Notes: a model not told the origin generated them from the sequence alone. A stretch of DNA of 6,286 bases from Deltaproteobacteria bacterium (GCA_021815655.1 JAKAGJ010000139.1:1-6286); one strand, 5' to 3'. Positions 1 to 5,718 are shown, numbered from the stretch's first letter. Made by a program: numbers and translations.

Positions 1-72
1 GCCCTGGCCCAGGTACTCGCGGCCCTGGAGCAGCGCCCCGGTACCGCCGCTGGGCCGGCGGCGGCGGTATAA
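1..72 (+). CDS. 3' end of an upstream gene, product unknown (partial)
   Basis: Frame 1 is open from the window edge to a TAA at 70-72. It encodes the last 23 residues of a protein: an alanine/leucine-rich, helix-like stretch (ALAQVLAALEQ) and then a Gly/Pro/Ala-rich tail. G/C-ending codons and the helix-then-tail pattern resemble a true C-terminus. The other two plus frames read as Arg/Pro/Gly-rich sequence typical of shadow frames. The fragment is too short to assign a family. The stop codon overlaps the TATAAT box of the next transcription unit. Confidence 0.4.
   Translation, partial: ALAQVLAALEQRPGTAAGPAAAV
42..69 (+). repeat. 9-bp perfect inverted repeat at the end of the upstream gene
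   Basis: TACCGCCGC (42-50) and GCGGCGGTA (61-69) are exact reverse complements separated by 10 bases. In RNA this would be a strong stem-loop spanning the last codons of the upstream reading frame and running into the TATAAT box. It could help end the upstream transcript, but no T-run follows, so it is not a classical intrinsic terminator. In such GC-rich DNA it could also be chance. Confidence 0.35.
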
Positions 73-73
73 T
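68..73 (+). promoter_or_regulatory. Candidate -10 box of the phasin/UbiB unit
   Basis: TATAAT at 68-73 matches the sigma-70 -10 consensus exactly and is a rare A/T patch in very GC-rich DNA. It would start transcription near base 80, about 60 bases before the phasin-like gene. No -35 hexamer resembling TTGACA lies 16-18 bases upstream, where the sequence is all G/C, and there is no TG extension. An activator or another sigma factor may be needed, or the match may be fortuitous. Confidence 0.4.
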
Positions 74-82
74 ATGAACAGT

Positions 83-106
83 GGGCGCCGGCAATCGTCG
101 GCGTCC
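83..106 (+). other. Stem-loop in the leader of the phasin/UbiB transcript
   Basis: GGGCGCCGGC (83-92) pairs with GTCGGCGTCC (97-106) over 10 base pairs, including two G-U wobbles, around a four-base AATC loop. If transcription starts near base 80, as the TATAAT box suggests, this hairpin would cap the extreme 5' end of the mRNA. Such a structure could protect the message from decay. No known riboswitch class is recognisable. Confidence 0.35.
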
Positions 107-130
107 GGCCAACGCCCCCGACCCCAGCCA

Positions 131-135
131 AGGAG
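131..135 (+). promoter_or_regulatory. Ribosome binding site deciding the start at 143
   Basis: AGGAG lies 7 bases before the ATG at 143. The alternative in-frame ATG at 74 overlaps the TATAAT region and has no Shine-Dalgarno sequence. The ATG at 138 is out of frame. This site therefore favours 143 as the start of the phasin-like gene. Confidence 0.65.
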
Positions 136-142
136 CCATGAC

Positions 143-484
143 ATGTACGAGCCCATCCGCAATCTGCTGCTGGCCGGCCTGGGCGCGGCGGTGCTGACCA
201 AGGACAAGGTCCTGGAGGTCACCCGCCAACTGGTGGAGCAGGGCAAGCTCAGCACCGGCGAGGCCGAGAAGATGGCCGAGGATTTGGCCGAGGAGTCCCG
301 GCGCCAGAGCAAGAACTGGGGCGAGAAGCTGGACCAGGGCATAAAGAAGGCCGTGGAGGCCCTTAACCTGGCCGGCCGCGAGGAACTGAAGGACCTTCAG
401 GACCGCGTGACCAACCTGGAGCGAACCGTGGCCCTCTTGGAGCGGCGCCTGGCCCCGGCTGAGCCCCCGGCGCCCCCGGCCTGA
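143..484 (+). CDS. Phasin-like helical protein paired with a UbiB kinase
   Basis: The protein has 113 residues, starting at the ATG preceded by AGGAG. It opens with a short hydrophobic helix (IRNLLLAGLGAAVLTKDKV), followed by charged amphipathic helices and a C-terminal heptad-like coiled coil (LKDLQDRVTNLERTVALLERRL, about residues 78-106 including its lead-in), then a Pro/Ala tail. The signature 'tkdkv...lveqGklsteEae' resembles the short bacterial family annotated as phasin or polyhydroxyalkanoate synthesis regulator (COG3937-like). From memory, such genes are often found next to UbiB/AarF genes in Deltaproteobacteria-like genomes. No PHA enzymes are seen here, so a granule role is not shown. 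The next gene starts 17 bases after its stop, implying co-transcription and possibly a physical or regulatory link with the kinase-like protein. Confidence 0.75.
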   Translation: MYEPIRNLLLAGLGAAVLTKDKVLEVTRQLVEQGKLSTGEAEKMAEDLAEESRRQSKNWGEKLDQGIKKAVEALNLAGREELKDLQDRVTNLERTVALLERRLAPAEPPAPPA

Positions 485-501
485 GGGCGGCCCCGGCGGC
501 C

Positions 502-2163
502 TTGAGCACCCTGCGCAACATCTCCCGCCTGGCCGACGTGGCCACGGTGCTGGCCAGGAACGGCTTCGCCGACCTGGCCGCGCGCCTGGACCTGCCGGGC
601 TGGAAACCGGGTGGCCGCCACCTGGCCGCCGAAAAGCTGGCCCGCCGCTATTCGGTGGGGGCCAGGCTGCGCATGGTGGCCGAGGACCTGGGCCCCACCT
701 TTGTCAAGCTGGGGCAACTGGTCAGCCTACGGCCGGACCTGTTGCCCAAGGAGTTGGTGCTGGAACTCAGGCTCCTGCAGGACCGGGTCACGCCGGAGCC
801 CTACGCCGCCATCCTGGACGCGGTGCACAAGTCCCTGGGCCGCCCCCTGGACGAGACTTTCAGCGACTTCTCCACCGAGCCCCTGGCCTCGGCCTCCCTG
901 GCCCAGGTGCATCGGGCGCGGCGCCGGGACGATGGCCGCTGGGTGGCGGTGAAGGTGCGCCGCCCCGGCATCCTCACCGTGGTGGAGGCCGACCTGGCCC
1001 TGTTGGCCGCCCTGGCCCGCACCCTGCACCAGCGGGTGGACCACCTCAAGCCCTACAACCTGCCCGAGCTGGTGCAGGAGATCACCCTGCACCTGCGGCA
1101 AGAGATGGATTTCTCCCTGGAGGCCCGGCACATGCAAACCGCGCGCGCCCATCAGGGCCCGCGCCCCGGCCTGGACATCCCCGCGCCCCACCCCGACCTG
1201 TGCTGCCCCTCGCTTCTGACCATGGACCTGGTGGTGGGCTCCCGCCTGGAAGACGCCGCCCTGACCCCGGCCCAGAAGAGGACCCTGGCCCGCCAGTTGG
1301 CCGCCGCCATCCTGGAGCAGGTGCTCAAGCACGGCTTTTTCCACGCCGACCCCCACCCCGGCAACATCCTGGTGCAGACCAGCGGCGAGGCGCCCCGCCT
1401 GGCCCTTCTGGACTGGGGCCTGGTGGGGCGGCTCACCCCCAAGATGCGCTTTTTGCTGGGCGACATGCTGGTGGCGGTGGTGGACCGCGAGCCCCTGGAC
1501 CTGGTGCGGGCCATGCAGGCCATGGGCGCCGCCCCGTCCTCGGGCGACAGCACGGCCCTGGTCCACGACGTGGAGGAGATGTTGGAGAGGGTGCACTCGG
1601 TGCCCCTGCACCAGATCGACACCAGCGCCCTGATCCTGGACCTCATGGACCTGTTGCGCGTGCATCATCTCAAAATGCAGCCCCAGTACGCCCTGTTGGA
1701 CAAGGCCTTCTTGGAGATGGAAGGGCTGGCCCGGGAGCTGGACCCGGACTTCGACGCCGTGGAGGTGGCCCGCCCCCTGGTCGGCTCCCTGTGGCTGGAG
1801 CGCTGGCGCCCCGACGTGGTCTACAAGCTGGTGCGCCGCCACCTGCGCGAGGGCCTGGACCTGCTCAAGGACCTGCCCGGCCGCCTGGATCATCTGCTGG
1901 GCATGCTGGAACACGGCGAAATGAGCATGGAGTTCAAGCACAAGGGCCTGGTGCCCTTGACCAAGGCCATCCAGGACTCCTCCAACCGCGTCACCATGGG
2001 CCTGATCGTGGCTGCGCTGATCGTGGGCAGCTCCATGATTATCACCACCGGCGTGGAGCCCAAAATCTTTGGCCTGCCCGCCCTGGGGCTCATCGGCTAT
2101 TTGTTCAGCGGTATCGCCGGGCTGTGGCTGGTGTGGTCCATCTTTCGCTCAGGCCGTTTCTGA
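502..2163 (+). CDS. UbiB/ABC1 (AarF) family atypical kinase, membrane-anchored
   Basis: This 553-residue protein belongs to the UbiB/ADCK protein-kinase-like family, whose members have ATPase activity and support isoprenoid-quinone synthesis or lipid homeostasis at the membrane. Diagnostic motifs appear in order: the KxGQ motif (K69-Q72, VKLGQLVS), the alanine-rich nucleotide loop (ASASLAQVH, 129-137), the VAVK lysine (K151), the family ExD motif (E201, D203), the catalytic block HGFFHADPHPGN (277-288) and the metal-binding DxG as DWG (304-306; usually DFG). Two hydrophobic helices (about 498-516 and 522-547) anchor the C-terminus, as in bacterial UbiB. The start used is TTG at 502. It keeps the usual N-terminal helix (VATVLARNGFADL), but no strong Shine-Dalgarno precedes it, so translation may be coupled to the phasin-like gene 17 bases upstream. 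The GTG at 538 is an alternative. The quinone of the host is unknown, so the name ubiB is withheld. Confidence 0.93.
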   Translation: MSTLRNISRLADVATVLARNGFADLAARLDLPGWKPGGRHLAAEKLARRYSVGARLRMVAEDLGPTFVKLGQLVSLRPDLLPKELVLELRLLQDRVTPEPYAAILDAVHKSLGRPLDETFSDFSTEPLASASLAQVHRARRRDDGRWVAVKVRRPGILTVVEADLALLAALARTLHQRVDHLKPYNLPELVQEITLHLRQEMDFSLEARHMQTARAHQGPRPGLDIPAPHPDLCCPSLLTMDLVVGSRLEDAALTPAQKRTLARQLAAAILEQVLKHGFFHADPHPGNILVQTSGEAPRLALLDWGLVGRLTPKMRFLLGDMLVAVVDREPLDLVRAMQAMGAAPSSGDSTALVHDVEEMLERVHSVPLHQIDTSALILDLMDLLRVHHLKMQPQYALLDKAFLEMEGLARELDPDFDAVEVARPLVGSLWLERWRPDVVYKLVRRHLREGLDLLKDLPGRLDHLLGMLEHGEMSMEFKHKGLVPLTKAIQDSSNRVTMGLIVAALIVGSSMIITTGVEPKIFGLPALGLIGYLFSGIAGLWLVWSIFRSGRF

Positions 2164-2184
2164 GTCTTTATCTCACGCCTCGCC

Positions 2185-2213
2185 TTGACGCACACTTCAA
2201 TTATTGCTATGGT
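2185..2213 (+). promoter_or_regulatory. Candidate sigma-70 promoter for the LysR-selD unit
   Basis: TTGACG (2185-2190) and TATGGT (2208-2213) are separated by exactly 17 bases and match the consensus at five and four of six positions. They lie in the only clearly A/T-enriched patch of the window (about 2161-2250), just after the UbiB stop. Transcription would start near 2220, leaving a leader of about 140 bases before the LysR start codon. It was inferred from sequence alone. Confidence 0.5.
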
Positions 2214-2219
2214 TGGCCA

Positions 2220-2232
2220 TTGGCATTGCCTA
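2220..2232 (+). promoter_or_regulatory. Candidate LysR-type operator (T-N11-A)
   Basis: TTGGCATTGCCTA fits the LysR-family box T-N11-A with internal dyad symmetry: GGCA and TGCC mirror each other around T2226, and the outer T and A pair. A neighbouring dyad, ATGG-TTGG-CCAT (2209-2220), and GCAT-N5-ATGC (2223-2235) overlap it. The position at or just after the predicted start site would suit negative autoregulation by the LysR protein encoded downstream. The motif is short, so chance is possible. Confidence 0.35.
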
Positions 2233-2284
2233 TGCTTATCATTCGTCTGACCGCACCCAACCAGCTCCACGGAAGCCCACGCGG

Positions 2285-2340
2285 CGGGTCCGGAGCGCGG
2301 TGCCGCCCGACCCGTACATGCCCAGCCGGGTGCACCCGGC
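2285..2340 (+). other. Structured leader ahead of the LysR gene
   Basis: Two inverted repeats lie in tandem. CGGGTC (2285-2290) pairs with GACCCG (2309-2314), with a smaller GCG/CGC stem inside it. The 16-base perfect palindrome GCCGGGTGCACCCGGC (2325-2340) follows and can fold as a six-pair stem with a TGCA loop. The second element ends seven bases before the Shine-Dalgarno GGAGGT (2348-2353), so it could affect translation, or it could be a DNA operator. It matches no riboswitch class I recognise. Confidence 0.35.
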
Positions 2341-2361
2341 CCGGCCCGGAGGTAAAGCCCC

Positions 2362-3261
2362 ATGGACTTGCGACGCTTGCAGGTCTTCGCCAAGGTCTAT
2401 GAATGCCGCTCCTTTTCGCGAGCGGCCGACGAGGTTCTCCTTAGCCAACCCACGGTGAGCGGGCACATCAAGAGCCTGGAAACCGAGCTGGGCGTGCGCC
2501 TGTTCGACCGCCTGGGGCGGGAGATCCTTCCCACCCGGGGGGCCGAGCTGCTCTACGGCCATGCCCGGCGCATCCTGGAGATGGTGGAAGAGGCCCAGCG
2601 GGCGGTGGACGCCTTCCTGGGGCGCCTGCGCGGCGAGCTTTTGGTGGGCGGCTCCACCATCCCCGGCCAATACGTGCTGCCCGAGTTCATCGGCCGCTTC
2701 CGCACCATGCACCCCGAGGTGCGCGTCACCCTGACCATAGGCGACACCAGCGAGATCTGCGAGAAGGTGCTCCGGGGCAGCCTGGAGGTGGGCCTGGTGG
2801 GGGCGGTCATCGACGAGGACCGCTTGGCCTTCGCCCCCATCATGGACGACCAGGTGGTGCTGGCCGCCTGGCCCGAGCATCCCCTGGCCGGCCGGCGCAT
2901 CACCCCCCACGACCTGGCCCAGGTGCCGGTGGTGCTGCGCGAGCCGGGCAGCGGCACCCGCATGGCCCTGACCAAGGCCTTGGCCCGGGCGGAGATGGGC
3001 CTGGAAGACCTGACCGTGGCCGCCCAGATGGGCTCCACCATGGCCGTGTTGCAGGCGGTGCGCGCCCAGGTGGGGGTGGGCGTCATCAGCCACCTGGCCC
3101 TGGTGGACGACCTGGCCGCCGGCCGGGTGGTGGAGCTGGACCTGGAAGGCCTGGAGTTGAAGCGCCAGTTCCACCTGGTCACCCGCAAGAAGCGCACCCA
3201 CTCCCCGGCGGCCCAGGCCTTCATGGCCCTGTGCCTGGCCGCCCTGCCCGGCGACAAGTAG
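2362..3261 (+). CDS. LysR-family regulator, probably selenium-metabolism-associated type
   Basis: The 299-residue length is typical of LysR-type regulators. The N-terminal winged helix-turn-helix runs through about residues 1-60, with the recognition segment FSRAADEVLLSQPTVSGHIK (18-37) and the LGVRLFDRLGR wing. A periplasmic-binding-protein-like effector domain starts near residue 91 (ELLVGGSTIPGQYVLP, where the STIP loop is a usual ligand contact in the CysB/CysL-like branch). The ATG at 2362 has a strong GGAGGT eight bases upstream. The gene ends 28 bases before selD on the same strand, so the two are probably co-transcribed. LysR proteins of this type occur next to selenium genes and are annotated as selenium-metabolism-associated. 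That assignment rests on the neighbourhood and remembered resemblance, and the effector (a selenium or sulfur compound) is inference. Confidence 0.9.
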   Translation: MDLRRLQVFAKVYECRSFSRAADEVLLSQPTVSGHIKSLETELGVRLFDRLGREILPTRGAELLYGHARRILEMVEEAQRAVDAFLGRLRGELLVGGSTIPGQYVLPEFIGRFRTMHPEVRVTLTIGDTSEICEKVLRGSLEVGLVGAVIDEDRLAFAPIMDDQVVLAAWPEHPLAGRRITPHDLAQVPVVLREPGSGTRMALTKALARAEMGLEDLTVAAQMGSTMAVLQAVRAQVGVGVISHLALVDDLAAGRVVELDLEGLELKRQFHLVTRKKRTHSPAAQAFMALCLAALPGDK

Positions 3262-3289
3262 GAGCGCCGGACCCGGCAAGAGAGACAAC

Positions 3290-4333
3290 ATGCCTGACGA
3301 CATCAAGCTGGCAGAAAAGGCCCGCGCCGCCGGTTGAGCGGCCAAGATAGGTCCGGGCGACCTGGCGGCCATACTCAAGGGCCTGCCCCGCGAGCAGGAC
3401 CCGCGCCTGTTGGTGGGGGCCGACACCGCCGACGACGCCGGGGTGTTTCAGCTTACCCCGGAATTGGCCCTGATCCAGACCCTGGATTTTTTCACGCCCA
3501 TCGTCAACGACCCCTATCTCTTCGGCCAGATCGCCGCCACCAACTCCCTGAGCGACGTCTACGCCATGGGCGGGACGCCGCTGACGGCCATGAACATCTG
3601 CTGCTTTCCGGTGAAGGAGCATCCGCCCGAGGTCTTCCGCGAGATACTGCGCGGCGGCCTGGAGAAGATACACCAGGCCGGGGCGGTGCTGGCCGGCGGG
3701 CACTCGGTGGAGGACCCGGAGCTGAAGTACGGGCTGTCGGTCACCGGCATCGTGCACCCGGCCCGGGTGGTGACCAACGCCGGGCTTAAATCCGGCCAAG
3801 CGCTGGTCCTGTCCAAGCCCCTGGGCACCGGAGTGATCGCCACGGCCTTGAAGGCCCGCCTGGCCACGCCGGCGGCGGTGGCCCAAGCCGTGGAGCTGAT
3901 GACCACCTTGAACGCCGGCGGGGCCCAGGTGATGCAGGCCTTCGGGGTCAGCGGGGCCACCGACATCACCGGCTTCGGGCTATTGGGCCACGCCCTGGAG
4001 CTGGCAAGCGCCTCCGGGCTGGGCCTGGAGATCATCGCCAGCCAGGTGCCCATCCTGGCCGAGGCCCGCGAGATGGCCAGCATGGGGCTGGTGCCGGTGG
4101 GCAGCCACGCCAACCGCGATTATTGCCACCGCGCCGTGCATGTCCAGGGCCACGCCGACGCGGTGCTCCTGGACCTCTTGGCCGACGCCCAGACCAGCGG
4201 CGGCCTCCTGATGGGCCTGGACCCGGAGCACCTGGAGCCGGCGCTGGCCAGGCTGCGCGGCCAGGGGCTCCAGGCGGCGGTGATCGGCCGCGCCGGGGTG
4301 GGCGAACCGGGCACCATCACCCTGCGTTTCTAG
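3290..4333 (+). CDS. selD: Selenide, water dikinase (selenophosphate synthetase), selenocysteine-containing
   Basis: SelD converts selenide and ATP into selenophosphate, the selenium donor for Sec-tRNA and selenouridine synthesis, in the cytoplasm. Starting at ATG 3290 and reading TGA 3335-3337 as selenocysteine gives 347 residues, the same length I recall for E. coli SelD. Residues 14-23 read AGUAAKIGPG: U16 is the catalytic Cys/Sec position and K19 the essential lysine. The metal-binding aspartates are D49 (TADDAGVF), D66 (TLDFFTP), D89 (SLSDVYAMGG) and D225 (GATDITGFGLLGH). GGHSVEDPELKYG (136-148) is also characteristic. Conservation runs unbroken on both sides of the TGA, which rules out a simple nonsense mutation. 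Calling the start at the internal TTG 3410 would remove the active site. A purine-rich AAGAGAG (3278-3284) serves as a modest ribosome site. selA, selB and selC are not in the window and must be elsewhere. Confidence 0.95.
3335..3337 (+). other. In-frame TGA recoded as selenocysteine
   Basis: This TGA is codon 16 of selD and sits where other SelD proteins have the nucleophilic Cys or Sec, three residues before the conserved lysine. The frame is open and family-like before it (MPDDIKLAEKARAAG) and after it (AAKIGPGDLAAILKGLPRE). A SECIS-like hairpin follows immediately. Confidence 0.93.
3340..3370 (+). promoter_or_regulatory. Candidate bacterial SECIS hairpin in selD
   Basis: Just after the TGA, AGGTC (3349-3353) pairs perfectly with GACCT (3359-3363) around a five-base loop, CGGGC. 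An outer stem, GGCC (3340-3343) with GGCC (3367-3370), closes below a small asymmetric internal loop. The apical loop begins 16 bases after the TGA and has G as its second base. Both fit what is known of bacterial SECIS elements, which lie inside the coding region directly downstream of the UGA and bind SelB. The fold was worked out by eye. Confidence 0.65.
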
Positions 4334-4338
4334 GCAAC

Positions 4339-4352
4339 CGCCCCCGGGGGCG
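4339..4352 (+). repeat. 14-bp palindrome between selD and the membrane-protein gene
   Basis: CGCCCCCGGGGGCG is a perfect palindrome in the 35-base gap after selD, and it can form a stem of five pairs with a CCGG loop. The 7-base direct repeat GGCAACC flanks it (4333-4339 and 4362-4368), the second copy directly abutting the next start codon. No T-run follows, so it may tune read-through or mRNA stability rather than terminate. It could be incidental in GC-rich DNA. Confidence 0.35.
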
Positions 4353-4368
4353 ACGAGGCGAGGCAACC

Positions 4369-5157
4369 ATGCGCGACCTGGCCTTCTTGGTGGGATTGCC
4401 CCTCTTGGCCGGTCTGGCCGGCTGGTACAAGTTCCAGTCCTGGCGCTGGCCGCTGGTGCTGCTGGGCCTGTCGCTGGCCCTGGCGGCCTGGGTCTTCCGG
4501 CGCCTGGTGGGGCGTCTGGCCCCGGCCCTGGCCCCGGCCCTGGTCTGGGGCAGCCTCCTGGGCGGGGCGGCCTGGGGCCTGCTCCAGGCCCTCATGGCCC
4601 CCTTCACGGGCCTGACCTGGGTGCTGGTGGCCCCCTTTCACCACGAGGCCCTGTTCCTGGGCTTAAGCCTCACGGGCGTGGCCGGCCTGGTGCGCGGCCC
4701 CTGGGCCGGGCGCTGGCCGCGCCTCGGCGCCCAGACTGTCCTGCCCGGGGCGGGGCGTCTGCTCGTCTTCCTGGGGTTGTGCGGGCTGTTGCTGCTGGCG
4801 GCCCTGCACCTGGGCCTGGCCGCCTCCCTGCTGGAGGCCGGCGCCCAGGGCGGTCCCGGCGGTCTCAAGGGCCTGCTCAAAAGCCCCCTGGCCCTGCTGT
4901 GGCTCCTGGGCCTGGCCGGGCTGGGGCTGGCCGGCCTGGCGGCGCGCTGGCCGGGACGGGTGCTCCTGGTCTGGCTGCCGGGGCTGGGCTGGGGCCTCAT
5001 GTGGGCGCGGGTGGGCCTGGGGGTGCTCTCGGCCATGGAGCCGGTGCAGCAGGCCTTCTCCGCCGAGATACTGCAACTGTTATTCCTGGCCGCCGCCGCC
5101 TGGCTGGGGCTCTGCCTGCTGGGCGGCCCAGCCCCCGACCAATCCCCACGGCCCTAG
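4369..5157 (+). CDS. Polytopic membrane protein of unknown function
   Basis: I do not recognise this 262-residue protein. It is extremely Leu/Ala/Gly-rich and has about seven to eight hydrophobic segments (roughly residues 3-20, 28-46, 52-76, 84-107, 129-153, 174-192, 197-220 and 232-252). Positive clusters such as RRLVGR (44-49) and RGPWAGRWPR (109-118) probably mark cytoplasmic loops. It has no signal peptide beyond the first membrane helix, no ATP-binding motif and no obvious transporter signature. HHE at 91-93, just after a PF, and the two cysteines C138 and C249 are the only potentially reactive residues that stand out. ATG 4369 follows GAGG (4360-4363) with a 5-base spacing. The start lies 35 bases after selD on the same strand, so it is probably the third gene of the LysR-selD unit. 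A selenium-linked role such as transport is possible but rests only on position. Confidence 0.8.
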   Translation: MRDLAFLVGLPLLAGLAGWYKFQSWRWPLVLLGLSLALAAWVFRRLVGRLAPALAPALVWGSLLGGAAWGLLQALMAPFTGLTWVLVAPFHHEALFLGLSLTGVAGLVRGPWAGRWPRLGAQTVLPGAGRLLVFLGLCGLLLLAALHLGLAASLLEAGAQGGPGGLKGLLKSPLALLWLLGLAGLGLAGLAARWPGRVLLVWLPGLGWGLMWARVGLGVLSAMEPVQQAFSAEILQLLFLAAAAWLGLCLLGGPAPDQSPRP

Positions 5158-5187
5158 CCTGGACTCAGCAACCGCCCCGCCGGGTCC

Positions 5188-5712
5188 TCAGGGCTCCAGG
5201 ACGGCCCCCAGGATATTGCGCATGCGTTTTATGGCGAAGGCATGGGCCTGGGGGTCGAAGTCGCCCACGGCCTCTTGATGCACCACGGCCTTGAGGTCGC
5301 GGTTGCGCAGGCCGGAGCAGGTCTCCATGACGCAGATGGAGGTGCAGACGCCGCACAGGTGCACCTCCTCCACCTGCTGGCGGCGCAGGATGTCCGCCAG
5401 CTCGGTGCCGTAGAAGGCGCTGTAGCGGGTCTTGGTCAGCCAGTGTTCGCCGTCCCGGGGCTGGAAGCCGGGCAGGGGCGCCGCCCCCGGGGTGCCGGTC
5501 AGGCAGTGGGGCGGAAACAGTTGGAACTCCAGGTCGTCGGGGGGGTGGCTGTCGGCCACGAAGACAATCAGCGAGCCCTGCTGGCGATGCTCCTGGAGCA
5601 GCCGCCGCGCCTGGGGGACAATGCCGGCGGCCTGGTCGCCACAGTACAAGGCGCCCGCGGGGTCCAGGAAATCGCGCAGCATGTCTATGACCAACAGCGC
5701 CCGGCGGCTCAT
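5188..5712 (-). CDS. Isochorismatase-like cysteine hydrolase (nicotinamidase-related)
   Basis: This 174-residue soluble alpha/beta protein belongs to the isochorismatase/nicotinamidase superfamily, whose members hydrolyse amides or related bonds with an Asp-Lys-Cys triad. The triad is visible: D10 (ALLVIDMLRDF), K94 (LTKTRYSAFYGT) and C127 (CGVCTSICVMET). A metal site like that of PncA-type nicotinamidases is suggested by D54, H56 (VADSHPPDD) and H69 (FPPHCLTGTPG). The start at 5712 is chosen because GGGAGGA lies six bases upstream and the protein then begins with the family's first beta strand. An upstream in-frame TTG at 5760 would add 16 residues without a good ribosome site. It converges on the membrane-protein gene with a 30-base gap. 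Nicotinamidase activity in NAD salvage is plausible, but the substrate is not proven and other cysteine hydrolases look similar. Confidence 0.9.
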   Translation of the reverse strand: MSRRALLVIDMLRDFLDPAGALYCGDQAAGIVPQARRLLQEHRQQGSLIVFVADSHPPDDLEFQLFPPHCLTGTPGAAPLPGFQPRDGEHWLTKTRYSAFYGTELADILRRQQVEEVHLCGVCTSICVMETCSGLRNRDLKAVVHQEAVGDFDPQAHAFAIKRMRNILGAVLEP

Positions 5713-5718
5713 TTGCAA

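Noticed and set aside
74..142. The ATG at 74 as the start of the phasin-like protein
   Set aside because: It overlaps the TATAAT region, has no ribosome site, and adds a Ser/Arg/Pro stretch unlike the rest. The ATG at 143 has AGGAG at a good distance.
727..1941. A 404-residue open frame on the minus strand
   Set aside because: It is His/Gln/Gly-rich low-complexity translation opposite a well-supported UbiB gene, the usual shadow of GC-rich coding DNA.
2161..2175. TGAG...CTCA after the UbiB stop as a terminator
   Set aside because: The stem is only four base pairs, is A/T-weak and has no T-run.
1200..2402. A 400-residue plus-strand open frame overlapping the end of UbiB, the intergenic region and the LysR start
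   Set aside because: It is almost entirely Pro/Gly/Arg/Ala repeats and is out of frame with the recognised genes, so it is a shadow.
3335..3337. The TGA as a nonsense mutation or gene end, making selD a pseudogene or a shorter gene starting at TTG 3410
   Set aside because: The TGA lies exactly at the known Cys/Sec catalytic position, the frame is conserved on both sides, the metal-binding residues are intact, and a SECIS-like hairpin follows.
2239..3426. A 395-residue open frame on the minus strand covering the LysR gene and the start of selD
   Set aside because: Its composition is skewed to Gly/His/Gln with no family motif, and both plus-strand genes have clear domains and catalytic residues.
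5158..5200. CCTGGA/TCCAGG inverted repeat between the convergent genes as a bidirectional terminator
   Set aside because: The arms are six pairs with a loop of 31 bases and no T-tracts, and the right arm lies inside the hydrolase gene, so the support is too weak.
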